DNA of 64,000 nt from Effrenium voratum (GCA_963377175.1 CAUJNA010002890.1:112501-176500); one strand, 5' to 3'; positions 35,162 to 47,233 are shown, counted from the first letter of the stretch. Numbers and translations are program-made. Notes: generated by a model from the letters alone, not told the origin.

Positions 35162-35807
35162 TCTAGGGGTTGATTCCTTGTCGCACCAGCAAGTCACTGA
35201 GACGGTTTTACAACCACTATTCGGGGGCCCTATTTTGACACCTAGCGCTTTTCTAGGTGATTCCTTTTCCATTCCTTGCAACCATCGTTCCTTCCAAAAA
35301 CCGGATCCGTTTTCCCATAGTTTCAATGGTTTCAATGGTTTCACCCCAGGGTGTAGATGAACTAGGTCCCCGAGTCCCCCAGCGAAAGGGTCCTTTCTCA
35401 CCAACTTTGTTGGTTGGGAGATTCGGTTCCCCTAGTAAAATAGACGTCCTGAAAGAAGTTGGTACCCTTATTCTAACCTCTCTACTGGAGGACGTAGTTA
35501 ACGGATCTTTAGACTTTAACCTTTGGAGAAGCAAGGACTTTCCCTTTCACCCACCAGTTAAACACCATTTGCAGAGGGGTCCCGCCAGCAAAAGAGGGGG
35601 CCCTTTTTCGGACCTCTATCCCTCCATGCCCTTGTTTTGTTTTGTGTGTGGGAGCCCTCGGAGTCAAGCATTCAAATCAATGGCAACCTGTCCGACCCCA
35701 ACTGCAGCTTCTTGAAAGGAGACCAGGGGGGACAAGGGGACAAAAAGCGGCAGGACAGGGGCAGACGGGGAAAGAGAAAGCGGCAGGAACCTGTTTGATT
35801 TGTGGCC

Positions 35808-35990
35808 CATATGAAGGGAGACAAGGGGAGACAAAGGGAGACAAGGACAAGGGGAAACAAGGGGAGACAAGGGGAGACAAGGGGAGACAAGGGGAGACAA
35901 GGGGAGACAAGGGGAGACAAGGGGAGACAAGGGGAGACAAGGGGAGACAAGGGGAGACAAGGGGAGACAAGGGGAGACAAGGGGGGCAAG
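35808..35990 (+). repeat. 10-bp tandem repeat GGGGAGACAA
   Basis: More than a dozen near-perfect units, irregular at the left edge. All three + frames and all - frames stay open, giving false Gly/Asp/Arg/Gln or Pro/Leu/Ser/Cys repeats. Confidence 0.95.
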
Positions 35991-37526
35991 CGGCATTGGG
36001 TTCATATTTAGGATTGTCATCATCTAAATCGGCTCCTTGCCATTTTTTTTGTCGGGGGTTTGACCCTGTGGGGGCGGGGGGGGGGGGGGGCGGGATTTCC
36101 CTTAAGAAGGAAGCAACTATCAAAACAAGAGTACCCTCAATGGGGTTGTGGGAAGGAGGGGTGGGAAACCCAATAGAGCGTTTCCCATTTGCGACATTCG
36201 CTACAGGCAAACCAAAAGGAGACCCTCACCATTTTAGGACCACTATGTTGAGAAACATTTCATTTTGCAGGACTTCGTCGCTAAAAGTTGGTACTATTGG
36301 GATTGGGGCCCTTGACAACCGGTCTACGAATCTTTTTGTTAAAGGAGGGTATGGGGTTAGCTGGTTAGCTCGGGTTTCCTTCAACACCAAAACCCGAGAT
36401 TTGCCTTTGAAACCCTAAAGCGTGTTCCTTCAGTCGGATCACCCTAGGCCCTAGGGAGACTTAACCAAGGTGGTTGACGTCCCCCCAAACGAACGGAGAC
36501 CGCGGGTCCGTGAGATCTCGCAACCTCAACTTTTCACAATGGCTGTGGAATCTGTGCTCTTCGCATTCTGATCTCGAACTCCGGTGCTCGATGGTGCGCG
36601 GAAACAGTGGGTCGACGAACCGAGTGTTCTGGTTCTGCATCTATGCCAGAGCGCCGGCAAGATTTTCGGGTGGTCTTGTTTATTCTTCACATGGGTCTGG
36701 GTCCACCATTTTAATATATGCCGGGTTTTGATTGTGACTCATTTCAGCGACTTGTTTCATCATGTTAATCTTTTTCCCAATAGCAGTCTCTGGCTTCCCT
36801 TGAAAACCAAATCTCGCGGTTCTTCGTTTTTCACCATGTGTTTTCCTTTATAACCCACCTGTGCCAAGTAGGAAAGAGTGCCGATTCAATTTTTTGGCAG
36901 CATGGGACTCCGCGGGTCTGGGGTTGCATTTGTTGAGTAGCCCTAGATGTAGACCAAAGGTTGATTTCCCCAAGAGGGAAGGTTTTGGGTTTAAGTCTAC
37001 CTTGGGGTAGATGGAAAAATGAAGCCCTGAGCCAACCCCCCCCCCTCCAAAATGGTTTGCTGTTCCCTTCGGTTTTACTTGAAGCCCTAAGATGGCCCAG
37101 TGATTCCATTTCTGAAAATGGAGCATGGCGAAGGGTTACCTAGCGAGCGCTTCAAGGCTTGGGATCCAAGGGGGGAGCCCCAGACTTAAACCAAGGTCCC
37201 TATATTTCCCTTTTTGGCCGTTTAAAACATCACCTTTTTGGCCCATGAAAGGCGAGTATCCCTTGGTGAGGGTGAAAATTTTAAGTGGAAATATAGGGAG
37301 CCCTGTAAACCCATGGTTGATCTTTTGGAGGAAATTGGTCTGAACCGTTGAGATCCGTGGTCCTGGGTCCCAAGTGAGCCATTCGAAAGATAAGGGTAGA
37401 TGAAGGTGAAGGGAGAATCCCGACCAGAGAAATGGGTGCGGATCTCTGCTCTTTTGAAAGATCTTGAAGCAGTTGACTAGTCTGGATGGTGATCAAGCAT
37501 TCCGGGTATCGACGAGTTTGTTATTG

Positions 37527-37661
37527 TTGACCCCATATTAATCCCCCCCAGTTTACCAATAGAGGGGTGTCCCGGTGAGATTTTGGGGAATCAGACCGCT
37601 TCGGAGGGGCTAAACACCACCCCCCTATGAATAAGCAGTGGTTGACTAATATGGGGTCCAC
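37527..37661. mobile_element. Family I inverted-repeat element
   Basis: The ends TGACCCCATATTAAT and ACTAATATGGGGTCCA are inverted repeats. Looser relatives are at 11930-12030, 12627-12683, 17468-17500 and 56067-56150. Confidence 0.7.
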
Positions 37662-37967
37662 CTGGCCTTGCTGGTGCTCAGCAGGGAATGAGAAATGGAA
37701 TGACCCTCAACTGGTGGTTTCCTTTGAGGGGACCAAAGCCTGGGTTCATTCCCACATTCCCTTCCTATCACACCAGCGAGTTACCAACCGAATCGGTGTT
37801 CAGTATAGCTCAACCGCCTCTCCGCATAGGTGCCCTTTTTGGTTGTGTTGGTCGAAAAATAGATGGCGATCCCTGGTTTACCTGGTTGGTTTTTTCTCAT
37901 CTACCAGAAAAACCCATCTATTTTCCATCAAAGAGGACACCTATGCCTATGGCTATTGCCCGAAAAG

Positions 37968-38114
37968 GACGCCTCTGCCTCTCCGCCGCTTCTGCTTGCG
38001 CCGCTGGGCTTCCGCTTCCGTCAGGCCAAGACTTGGGCGCTCAGCAAGGCGTGGCCTCTGCACCACTTTTTGCTGGAGCGCTGGCCCTTGCTGGAGCTCC
38101 TGCGGCACCTGGAG
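37968..38114 (+). CDS. Candidate exon, unknown protein
   Basis: The frame contains WALSKAWPLHHFLLERWPLL and continues ELLRHLE to a GA donor (GAG|GACGCG). It starts after GCCCGAAAAG|GAC. Third positions are GC-rich. The opposite strand is also open, but with poorer bias. Confidence 0.5.
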
Positions 38115-40010
38115 GACGCGACTGCGGGCGTTTTTTTTTTTTTGAAGGGGGTACCACACGTCTTGTTTGTTGAGCAACGATCCAAGTTTTTTCTCCATGG
38201 GTGATCCTGGTTTGTTGGATGTTTGATCCGCCAAGTCAGTCAGCTGTCAAAGCTATGATCTGATAAGAAATCCCCCATTCAGCGGAGTTACTATTGTTAT
38301 TAGCAGGTTACAATCAAGGTGGCTAGCCACTTACTAACTTGGCTGAATATTCAAGTAGGCCAGAACTGGGTTCCCGTTCCCTTTTTTGGAGTTGGTACCC
38401 CCCTTTTGGCGAAAAGGAACACCGAAGCCATTTTGGGGGTCACCTAAGGACATATTTTCCCTTGAAGGCAGTTTTTTTGAAGGGGATGCTCTTCTGAACG
38501 GACGAAATCCAAATACCACCCATTTCTAGAAAAGTTCCTTTTTGAGTTTTGATCTGCTTTTTGGGCTCCTTCCGTTAATTTGAAGAGGAAGCGAAGGGGT
38601 CCCGACAATTCCCCGGTTTTGAACGTCACCTTTTGGGGGCCATTTTCAGCTAGTGCGCTTTTGGGGTGAAGGAGGACATGTAGGGAGCCTTGAACAAACC
38701 TTGGTTAAAGCGGTGACTGAGGAGACCAGTGGCCATGGTATTCACATGGCTTCACAAAACCTGGGGTTGCCTGCGGCACTGGATTATTTTTAGGGTGACG
38801 ATGACACAGAGTCCGAAGGTCGTTCCTTTTTGGGAGGCCGAGTGATGCTTGAGTGGTTGAGTACAAGTTTGAACGCATGATATTGGAGAAGCTGTTGGTT
38901 TTAGGGCCACTTTCTGTGATACCAAGGGAATCAATATCGTTCAAAGTGATATATGACCATGGCCATGACCGACAACGTGAGTCACTGACAATACGCAACA
39001 ATATCCTTGGTAGTCTGTTGGCTTGTAGAGGACGAGAAGAGGAGGACCAACCAGAAAAGGGGAGCCACTCTCGCCTTTCCGTCTGGTTTCCCTTACCACC
39101 CAACCAAAATGGGTGCCTCAAAAACACATGGGTGTGTCTTTTTTTGAGGGTACGTTTTTTTGGTGGTTTTAGAAACGGAAACAAAAAGGAACCTGGAGTC
39201 CGCTAAAAATAAGACACCCGCACATCCCAAGGCACCCCTAAGCTCTTGGCATGAGGCACCTGTGGTCTACAAGACCCTTGCAGGCCTGGATGCGATGCGA
39301 GTTCACTGCGCCGTAGGTCACCCATGGTTTCGAATTTCGGCCAGACACGAGTGGGTGTGTCTCTTGGCAGGACAGGACCCCACCCCCCCCTCCCCAAAAA
39401 GAAGAAAAGAAAAGCAAAAAACAAACAACAACAATACCATGATGCTGGTTTTCCTCTTGGTTTTCCTGCAGAAGACCACCAAGAAGGGAGTACCCTCAAA
39501 AATAGACACCCAGATTGAGGCAGATTGCTTTTTTTCCAAGAGAGGCAAGCAAAAGGCTATTGGGCTCACCCCAAAGCCAAAATGGGACCCCCGGCCCTTC
39601 TCTCATTAAGACCGGCATCACAAAACCAGCCGTTTCTGCTTATTCGGCCCCAAAAAGCTTGGTTAAACACATACGTCTGAGAACTCCCATAGCTCCTTTG
39701 GGCGGAGATTTGTTGAGGATTGATGGGATTGAGCCCTTGGTTCTTGTAGCAGGCAAATGGAAAACCACCCCTGGCCTGCAAACTACCAATCGAAGTGGCG
39801 GGAAGCTTAAAAGATGGCCACCATCCAATCTCTTTGGTCTACCCTATTTCCCCTTTTTTGGATGAAAATCACATTTTCAGTTATTTTTGCAGCGAGCTTC
39901 CTTTGGTGGGTAAATCAAGGGGAGATATAGGGTAACCCATCTAAAACTGGTAACCCCTGTAAAACTGGGGTTTCCATTTGAGCAGCGCAATAAATTCTGT
40001 ACTGTTTTTG
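38115..40010. other. Gene-poor stretch
   Basis: A family B element lies at 38213-38358. A region at 38800-39080 is open on both strands for over 100 codons, but codon bias does not match the host exons. No call. Confidence 0.35.
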
Positions 40011-40106
40011 CATGCCTTGAGTGCAAGGCCGAAGTGTGATGTAGCACACATCCTCTGGGAGTGTAAGTATTGGGCCAAGCTCAGATATGCTTCTTGCTAC
40101 GACTGA
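40011..40106 (+). pseudogene. Possible LINE-type reverse transcriptase tail
   Basis: A 31-codon frame contains KCDVAHILWECKYWAK before TGA. The C-----H----C spacing with ILWEC resembles the Cys/His end of non-LTR retroelement polyproteins. The sequence on either side is disrupted, so this would be a dead fragment. Confidence 0.3.
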
Positions 40107-41961
40107 CATGGATGCTGAAAGTAAGAAGTGATGGCACTTGCTTCAGCGCTCATGTGCCACATTGCTGCAGGAATGGGAATCAAAGAAGCGGGATACTGTG
40201 CAGCTTGGAGAACAGCACAAGCAAGATTGCCTGGATGAGCTTGGGGCGTCTGCACCTTCAGATGTGCCGGGTCACCTCTCAGTTGGAGTCGCGGCACCAG
40301 GTCGGCATGACGGTTGTTGCTTGGAGAAGACAGTTTTTGCCTGAAAACCCCTTTCAGAACAAAGCTGATACGCAAAATGGGGGAGGAAGCGTGTTGGACT
40401 TTGACAGAATGATGGAATGGTGCAAATATGTCCCTCCTGATTCCCAGGCGCATGAGCAAAAGGTCGCATTGCACAGCACCCGCCTTGTAAGGTAATTATT
40501 GCGCTTGAGTTTATTGACAAGCAGCTGGCTATTTTGATTGAGCAGCTGCGGGCTCTTCATATTATTTGGCAAACAATGAAATGATGAGTTCACATGTGTA
40601 GGATTCTTTCTTGAAATGCTGCTTAAGGCCAAAGGTGTTGGCCATTTGAGGACCTGGTGCAACAAGGATTCTAGTAAGGTTCATATAACCTTTTACCCTT
40701 TGTTGGGGAGGGTTCCCCTACTAAAATAGACGTCCTGAAAAAAACTTGGTACCCTTATGCTAACCTCTCTACTGGAGGACCTAGTTGTTAACCTAGATTT
40801 GGTTGCTGCTTCTTTTGGGATGCAACAACAAGATCGCACGAACGCAGGCGGAGACCCGAGGGAGCCTCAGTGCAGGGCCAAAGAGCCCTATGCGCCCTCG
40901 GTGCTCAGCGCAGGCCGGACGGGGGAAAGGTGGTCCGGGTTGCAAGGAGGCCCCAGTGTGGTTCCTTGAAAACTTGGTTGATTTGTTCGACTGGCTTTCA
41001 TGGGGATTTGACGGGATTTGTGACCTCTCCCCACCAAAACTTGAACTGGTAAGGGATCAACACACCATGGGAGCGGGGACCCGCTTGTGAGACGAGGCAG
41101 GTGGCTATGACTTCTGGACACGAAATCACAGCCACGTGCTCAAAACCGATTCGGGTAGACGAAGGTTAAGCGGCAGTCCCAGCCAGAAATAGTGGCGGAT
41201 ATCCGCCTTTCCAATTCTTTACATGGCTCTGGGTTCGCCCATTCTTGTACCAGGTTTTGAGCAAGTGACTCACATGCAGATGCCCACCAACGGATTTGTT
41301 TAAATTCAACTTTTGCCCATGCTGCTGCTCGGAGGGTTCGGCAATACAGGAAGCCTAGGTTTGACCACCTGGCTTCTGGATAGGAAGCGACCGCAGGTCA
41401 TGATCATATGTGTCCGAAAATTGGGTTGGACCCCCAAGAATGGTCGGTTTGAAAGAACGCCCTCTTGGTTTCCCTGTAAAACCACAAAACAGGGGTACCA
41501 ACTCTGGGAAAGACACCACTCAAGGGGTACTAACTCCAAAAGGCGAGCGGCCCATATGGATGACAACCGCCAGGTGACTCACCCTGACCAAAATCTAGGT
41601 TTGGCCTTTTTGAGTCTGGATATTCGTCATACTGCGGATGGACGAAATCCATTTCGCACCACCTAAAGAACCATGGTTGAAACCATATCGTTTGTTGGAA
41701 TGTGCAGGGGAATCATCATGGTTTCTGAAGGGTGGCGCGACATGGATGTCCATGCATCCCCAGTACCAAGAGGATTTCATTGCAAGTGAGGCCCTCCTGG
41801 ATCGCCAGTTGCCGTTTTTGTCCCATGCACTTTACCCCAAAAACCAGCACCAGTGACTGAAGAAAGCGATCGCAACTTGGCCATCTAGGCGTTTTTGTGT
41901 TTTTTGTGTTTGTTTTTCCCCGCAAGGCTCATGGGCCCATGTTCCATGCATCCCTTCGCAG
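40107..41961. other. Gene-poor stretch
   Basis: A frame at 40138-40341 is open but low in GC3 and may be retroelement debris. Family A (40670-40785), family J (41125-41281) and family G (41630-41725) elements follow. Confidence 0.35.
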
Positions 41962-42129
41962 GTTTGGAGAGCCAACGCGTCGAGGCGGTGGTGGTCTACG
42001 GGAGGAAGGACCCAACGGGAGGCACTCGAAGTTTGGATCGGTGAGGCATCGGTTGGATTTGAGTTTGGGCAGTTGGATGTATGACACCTCCAAGTTTCGC
42101 TTGTCGCACGTGGATCGGCAAGCCACTGG
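41962..42129 (+). CDS. Candidate exon, unknown protein
   Basis: After the acceptor CATCCCTTCGCAG the frame contains a Gly/Arg-rich part, then RLDLSLGSWMYDTSKFRLS, and leaves at GG|GTAAAA (or ends at TAA 42131-42133). A similar GGGGL...SLGSWIYD arrangement exists at about 245-346. Not recognised. Confidence 0.5.
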
Positions 42130-42254
42130 GTAAAATGGAGGAGTTTTTTGTTTGATACAGCGTTGAACATTCAGCAAGTGACATGCTTGTTTTCGAGCGG
42201 GACAGCCACCTTCCTTGCTGGTGAGTTCACCGTCCATCCCCAAACCTGGAATTT

Positions 42255-42499
42255 TGGCTTGCAAAAGCAGTGCCCCGCCGTCTGACCCGGAACCACCGGA
42301 GGATCGTTTTTCAGAGGAAGGTGGTCGTCCAGCCCCCCCCCCACTGTCAGGTTCCGCGTTGGCGGGGAAGTTGAAATCCGAAATCCCAACGCCCCACTGC
42401 CACTGCTTGCTTTTGGGCGCGTTGCGGAGCGGATCGATCCAGGACCGGGTGGAGATCCTCTGCAGGCCTCTTGGACCGGGACTGAGACTAGACTGTTGA
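42255..42499 (+). CDS. Possible exon, strand uncertain
   Basis: The + frame is Pro/Ser-rich and then reads ALRSGSIQDRVEILCRPLGP before TGA at 42497-42499. The opposite strand is also open over 233 codons here. I prefer + because the last third has good third-position bias. Confidence 0.35.
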
Positions 42500-44734
42500 A
42501 GTTTCAAGTCCAAGAAGACCAGAAACATCAACAGTCCGAAGCAGATTGGTAGTTGAGACCAGGAAGACCTTGAAGGTGGTTGTCCTTTCGGTTTCCCCTG
42601 AACCAGGCTGACAGGGGAAACAAATCTCAACCGGGATGGCTGGAAAATCGTCGGTGGCTAAAGCGCGCGGCCGGGATGGCCGGAAGGCCGGAAGGCCGCA
42701 AGCCCAAGGGTCGAATCCGTCAGAACCCCCAAAGTCAAGTGGTTGGTGGTTTTGGCCTCATTATTTTACCATGATCAAAGAAGTGGTGGGTTAAAGAGAA
42801 ACAACCCCATTTTCTGACTTTGATCTAGAAACCGTCAAAAGAATGACCCCAGTGGTTCCCATCCCCTCAATCAAGATTCAATCTCAAACAACCCCCCAGA
42901 AAGGGTCCCTCACCACTTCGGAACCCGTTGTTTGCCAGAGAATGGGCCAGTGTCCAAATTTCGCTTGGTGCCGAAAGATAGGGGGCTTGGTTTGCCTAGT
43001 CTACCAGGGCCATCTATTTTCCAAGAAGGACACGGACGTGGGGACGTGGGTGGGCAGGGAGGGGGGGTCCCTTTTCCGAGGCCTGCGGCATGCGCGAAAG
43101 GCCTGTCATCCTCACTTCCCTCACTTCGACTTCTCTATTTGGCGACAGATCTTCGGACTTCCACTTTTTGGTTGAAACAGCTTGGGGACCCACAAAAAGT
43201 CTCAAGCTTTTGCAGAGGGGTCAACAGCAACCAAGACTTGGAGGCCCCTTTTTTGTACGGAACGAAAACTCGCGACCCCAAAACAGGTCGTGGCGAAACG
43301 GACCTGCTTCTTCAAAGGCAACACCTACTATTTGGATGTTTCGTCTTCAATGGGATTCATGGCAAACGAGACCTCCTGTTTTCACCATGTGTCCTCATTA
43401 ATACTTGGCTTCATCAAAAAACCCAACCTTTTTTCAGTTTCTCAACCATGGGTCCCTGCTTCCTTGGATCTCCATGGAACAATGCAAGACGCCCAGCGGC
43501 TGTTAGTTTTCTTTCTTCGAATTGCTTCCTTTGATCGGACGTCCCTGGCCAAACCGATATCGCGAATTGCAAGCTCATCTTTTGGGAGATCACACAACAT
43601 GTGTGCCATGGTCAAAATACGCCATGTTCATGGCAGGAAATTGGACGGTTGTGTAGGGAAATTGAAGAACAATGACAAGATTCCAACTAGGGAAAGAATG
43701 AGCAAGGCACCAAGGCCCATTCACAGTTGCCGAACTGAGGGGGCTGTTCATTTGGGTGTGTCTCAAAAAAAGGGGCCACCCTCAGTCAGAGCTCGGCTTT
43801 TGGCCGAGGTACTTGGTCCGGAATCTTCGGATCAACGGAGGAGTAGCTTGGCAGCACCCAAGGGGTGCTTAGTAAGGCCAGGGGTGGACCCCTGGACACT
43901 TTATGGGCGACTCCAAAGAACTTTAGACAAACACGACGCCAAAGAGAGCCATGACCGTCTTTGGGCATGCTTATGAGCTATGCTGACGACAGAGCCTTGG
44001 CCATGCTTGTGCTTCCGAGTTTGAGAAGCCATTGGCCCTTTTCCAGGTGGGTAGAAGTTGGGAACCTTGCGCCACAGGTCATAGACAAGGTGCACTTCGT
44101 GGTGCACGCGGCAATGAGGCAAGGCTCTCAGCTGAAGTCTTTGCGCTCAACATCCGCCCAACAGTGCCACCCCAGGGTTCAACCCCCATCATTGACCCAA
44201 TTTAGATGACGATCCTTAGGTAAGAATGGGTGAAAGGAATTTTCCAGAGGGAGCTTAAAGCAAATGGAAGGGTCCGTGGATTTTCCTGTACGTCCACCAA
44301 GAAGCCCTAAAGGAGACGGTCAGCCCAACGAGGGATACCCAAAGGGCTCAAATCAAGAGAATCTGCGTGTATGCTCGGCCAAGTTAATGAGTGGTTGGCC
44401 AGCTGGGTTATGAGCGACCAATCACAAGGTTAACTCCACTTAGGGGGCCTGATCTCCGAGATATAGCCTAGGCTACCAAGAACTCACTCACTTGGCAACG
44501 AACATCCCACAAGCCACCCTGCGGTCGGCTTTTTGAAGCGGGCAACCACGGAACGCAAGGCAAAGTTTCCATCTCGGATGGTGGTCGATGCGGACTGAAT
44601 TTGGTCGCGTGAAGATCTGGCCAGTTTGTTTGCCCAGGATTTGGGCCTGCGTAAAAGTGGGGGGGGGGGGGTACCGGTTTTTGTGTGTAAGGAACCAAAA
44701 AACCAATGGGCGTTTTGGCGGATGTTTTTTTTGG
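42500..44734. other. Gene-poor stretch
   Basis: A family E piece (42985-43034) and a family L relative (43143-43230). A 264-codon frame at 43182-43976 has no third-position bias and crosses element sequence; I do not call it. A family B element lies at 44372-44512. Confidence 0.35.
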
Positions 44735-44769
44735 TTCCTGGGGCTTGGCCTTTGGCTCGTCTCTGGCCG
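44735..44769 (+). CDS. Candidate exon 5' of a family A introner
   Basis: The frame reads GLAFGSSLAG and runs into the GC donor at 44770. Removing the introner (44770-44894) joins it in frame to the next exon (...SSLAG-TLSRRFGG...). The upstream boundary is not certain. Confidence 0.5.
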
Positions 44770-44894
44770 GCACCTAGGTCCCCCAGTAGTACCCTTTCTC
44801 ACCCTTTTTTTGGGGTAGGGTTCCCCTACGAAGTAGACTACAGCAAAAAAACAGGTACCAACTTATTCTAACCTCTCAAATCTGGAGGACCTAG
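44770..44894 (+). mobile_element. Family A introner acting as a GC-AG intron, GCAC duplication (type copy)
   Basis: The element CTAGGTCCCCCAGTAG...GGAGGACCTAG is flanked by GCAC at 44770-44773 and 44895-44898. Splicing from the GC of the first GCAC to the AG of the terminal CTAG removes exactly one duplication plus the element and restores an open frame. Other family A copies: 7791-7910 (AACC), 19490-19619 (GAGG), 23704-23796, 35368-35497, 40670-40785, 46993-47109, 49016-49147, 57397-57510 (CATA) and one in reverse near 63780-63925. Confidence 0.85.
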
Positions 44895-44993
44895 GCACGT
44901 TGTCGAGACGATTTGGTGGCTTCGTCCGTAGGGAAGACATGGACTACCTGCAGGAGTTGATCTCCGCACACGCCGGGAGCCCCTTCCAAAAAG
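44895..44993 (+). CDS. Exon 3' of the family A introner, unknown protein
   Basis: The frame reads TLSRRFGGFVR and then REDMDYLQELISAHAGSPF, with G or C in most third positions. It may leave at a GC donor at 44994 (AAG|GCGACG); the frame stays open to 45036. Probably part of a gene that continues through the exons listed up to 54981. Confidence 0.65.
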
Positions 44994-45256
44994 GCGACGG
45001 AAGAGACCCGCGGAATGGGCGGCATGGCGGTTTTTAAGGAATCGGACCACCCCAAAATGGTGGTGGTCCTTTTGGTTTCTCTTTAAAACCACAAAAAGGG
45101 GTAACCCCCCAAAAAACAACAACAACTGACACACCGAAATCTGTTCCGCCTGGTTTAAGCCATCGACTTCTTTTGGAATGTCCTCAAGCTGTTCAGTTGG
45201 CTGTCCCAACATTCACAAGCGACCTCTTGTTCGGTTGACATGTCCAGTAGCTGCGG

Positions 45257-45454
45257 GTCAATGACTGGGAACTCTCCAATCTACCTATGTCCAGAGGGCA
45301 TAGCACATTTCGATCGCGGCTCATGGCGCACAAGCTCTGGTATAGCCACGTCACCATGCTGGTTGGTGAAAAGAAGCTGAAGCTTCCAGATGCGAGGCTC
45401 ATGGCAGGAAGGGGGGCCCCAGTCGCATGTCTTGCAGAAAGAGCAAACATGTAG
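45257..45454 (+). CDS. Possible coding fragment
   Basis: A 65-codon frame contains RSRLMAHKLWYSHVTMLVGE and ends at TAG. Codon bias is weak. It could be an old retroelement piece or untranslated sequence. Confidence 0.25.
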   Translation, partial: VNDWELSNLPMSRGHSTFRSRLMAHKLWYSHVTMLVGEKKLKLPDARLMAGRGAPVACLAERANM

Positions 45455-46194
45455 ATCCCTCGCAATCCACTGCGAAGCCTTTTCCCTGAGCTACATTACA
45501 CTGTTCACTCTGGGCCCTGCTCTAGAACTTTGTGCTTTGCTCGAGAAGGGACACCGCCAAGTGAATGCAACTTGATTGGGGAGCCTTTGAAGTTTTGGAG
45601 GCAGTTCCCATCTTCTTCCACCGCAAAATGGAGTTGGTTTGCTTCGTCATGTGTCAGGTTGTCAAGCTAGGGCTGCCAGCTGGGGTAACCGGAAAGCAAA
45701 ACAGTTGTTTTGCTTCATTGTGCGACTGGAATTGTCAGACTTGCGGACCTTGCTGGGGACACCTGGATCGACAGTCTTGCTCTCCTTTCACGAAGATAGC
45801 AACGATGTCGACATCCTGGGTTTTGGATTTAGCCATCGTTCTTTTGGTTGAAATCCGTTTATGTCTCAAGGCTTTTGGGATGGAGAACGTGCAGCTATGA
45901 CCAAGACTCAGTGTACACCTAGGCCCCGCACTTCGCCTACCCAGCAGTCACCGGCAGGCGCCGAGAGTGCCCGGATTGGCATTGGCTGGAGAAAAAGGAA
46001 CGTGTGGGTCATTTGTTTGGGCGTGTCTTGAAAATGGGGAGCCCCCAAAATGGTGGTTTTCCCTTAAAGTTTCCTTTTAAAGCCACCGCAAATACATGCC
46101 TCACACAAAGACATGCCCGTTTTGAACCAAGTGTCCAACTCACGTATCGCCGACTTCCTGAAGGCCCTATCGAAGATTACGCAATAACAGCATA

Positions 46195-46368
46195 GCGGAT
46201 GCTGGTGGCCATCGTTTGGCCGAGGAAGAAGTTGGACCAATGGAGTTCATCAGAGGGCAGATGCTGGAAGGGTACACTGAATGGAATCAGCATTGGTGGC
46301 GATTGGATACCGCTTCGGTTGGTGGGAGTTGTTTCTTTGAGCACCCCAGCTGGTGGACCGTTTCTTGA
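46195..46368 (+). CDS. Possible coding fragment
   Basis: The frame contains VGPMEFIRGQMLEGYTEWNQ and ends at TGA. No clear acceptor or third-position bias, so low confidence. Confidence 0.25.
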   Translation, partial: ADAGGHRLAEEEVGPMEFIRGQMLEGYTEWNQHWWRLDTASVGGSCFFEHPSWWTVS

Positions 46369-46771
46369 TGCGAGGAGGAACCTTGCAGACCTTCAGTCCG
46401 GACTTTCATGAAATCTGCCCCAGATCATCTTTCTCTTGTAAACATGGCGTACCCCCCCAAAATGGCGGTTCTTAGTTTCCTTCTAGTGTCGCGCCGAAAG
46501 GCCTCACAATAGTGACATACCCGCATGATGTTGGTTTTGGAAAGCATCCGTTTGAGCGCCGGCACCTTGCGGGAAATGCAGAAAGTGTGCGGGGGCCAAG
46601 CCGGAAGGGGAACACGAAGGACTTTTTGTCAGGGCGCGCTCCGTGGGCATCTTGGAACATCGGGTGGCAGGGTGGGATCAAGGCCCAAGCTCTGTGATAC
46701 CTTCGGGAATCTCCACCTTTGGGGGGGGTTAGTCCACAGAAGTGGTCGTTTCCCACAGCCCTCGGTTGCAG

Positions 46772-46925
46772 GCTGACTCTTGAATTGAAAGAAGCGCCGC
46801 GTCAACAGGTATTTGACGGAGTGTTTCTCAAAATGGCGGCTCCTTTTCGGTTGGCTGTGTGGACTGGAGTCCAAACGGACGCCAACCCAAAGTCTTTTGA
46901 CAGGGCCGTTCTGTTGTTGGATCAG
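46772..46925 (+). CDS. Candidate exon, unknown protein
   Basis: After the acceptor CCCTCGGTTGCAG the frame contains FRLAVWTGVQT and DANPKSFDRAVLLLDQ, leaving at CAG|GTGTTT where a family O element begins. Confidence 0.55.
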
Positions 46926-47160
46926 GTGTTTACCTGAATTGGTGGTTTGGATTCGTTTGGGGATCGAACCGGGAAACCACCTTCTAACCACCAACCTTAG
47001 GTCCCCCATTAGTGCCCTTTTACCGTTTCTTTTTTGGGGGTTTCGGGTTCCCCTACTAAAATCGACTACAGAAGAACAAATTCTAACCTCTCAAATCTGG
47101 AGGACCTAGATCCACGACGACCGGGACACCACTTTCTCCAAACCACCAATCCAAACGACC
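46926..47160 (+). mobile_element. Family O element with a family A element nested inside
   Basis: Family O arms are near 46934 (AATTGGTGGTTTGGATTCG) and near 47137-47160 (CCAAACCACCAATCCAAACG), inverted relative to each other. Between them, at 46993-47109, lies a family A copy (TTAGGTCCCCC...GGAGGACCTAG). The outer element begins at a GT that also works as a donor for the preceding exon. Confidence 0.7.
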
Positions 47161-47233
47161 AATGGGTGGGAAGGAAGCTGCTTGGAGGTCCCTCCCACCC
47201 ACCCTTCGCGGGCCGGGGATCCTCCGTGTCGAG

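Larger units (their letters stand above)
35162..37967. other. Gene-poor stretch with families A, D and I and a 10-bp repeat
   Basis: A family D copy (35163-35350), a family A copy (35368-35497), the GGGGAGACAA repeat (35808-35990), a family I element (37527-37661) and a family E copy (37826-37946). A patch at 36470-36680 has frames reading ...RRPRVREISQPQLFTMAVES and LDGARKQWVDEPSVLVLHLC that might be exons, but splice sites are unclear. Confidence 0.4.

Noticed and set aside
35664..36023. Open frames over the 10-bp repeat
   Set aside because: Pro/Leu/Ser or Gly/Asp repeats produced by GGGGAGACAA units.
38853..39206. 117-codon + frame and 159-codon - frame over the same bases
   Set aside because: Both strands open, neither with host-like codon bias or splice sites; left uncalled.
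41929..42630. 233-codon - strand frame
   Set aside because: The + strand over the same bases has better splice sites and third-position bias; every other gene-like segment is also on +.
43182..43976. 264-codon + strand frame
   Set aside because: No codon bias, crosses a family L relative and contains no known motif; a chance frame of this length is not surprising in 64 kb read six ways.
46950..46985. tRNA-like B box (GGTTCGATCCC on the - strand); similar at 1127 and 32957
   Set aside because: No T-stem or acceptor-stem pairing and no A box at the right distance; the first two belong to family O elements.
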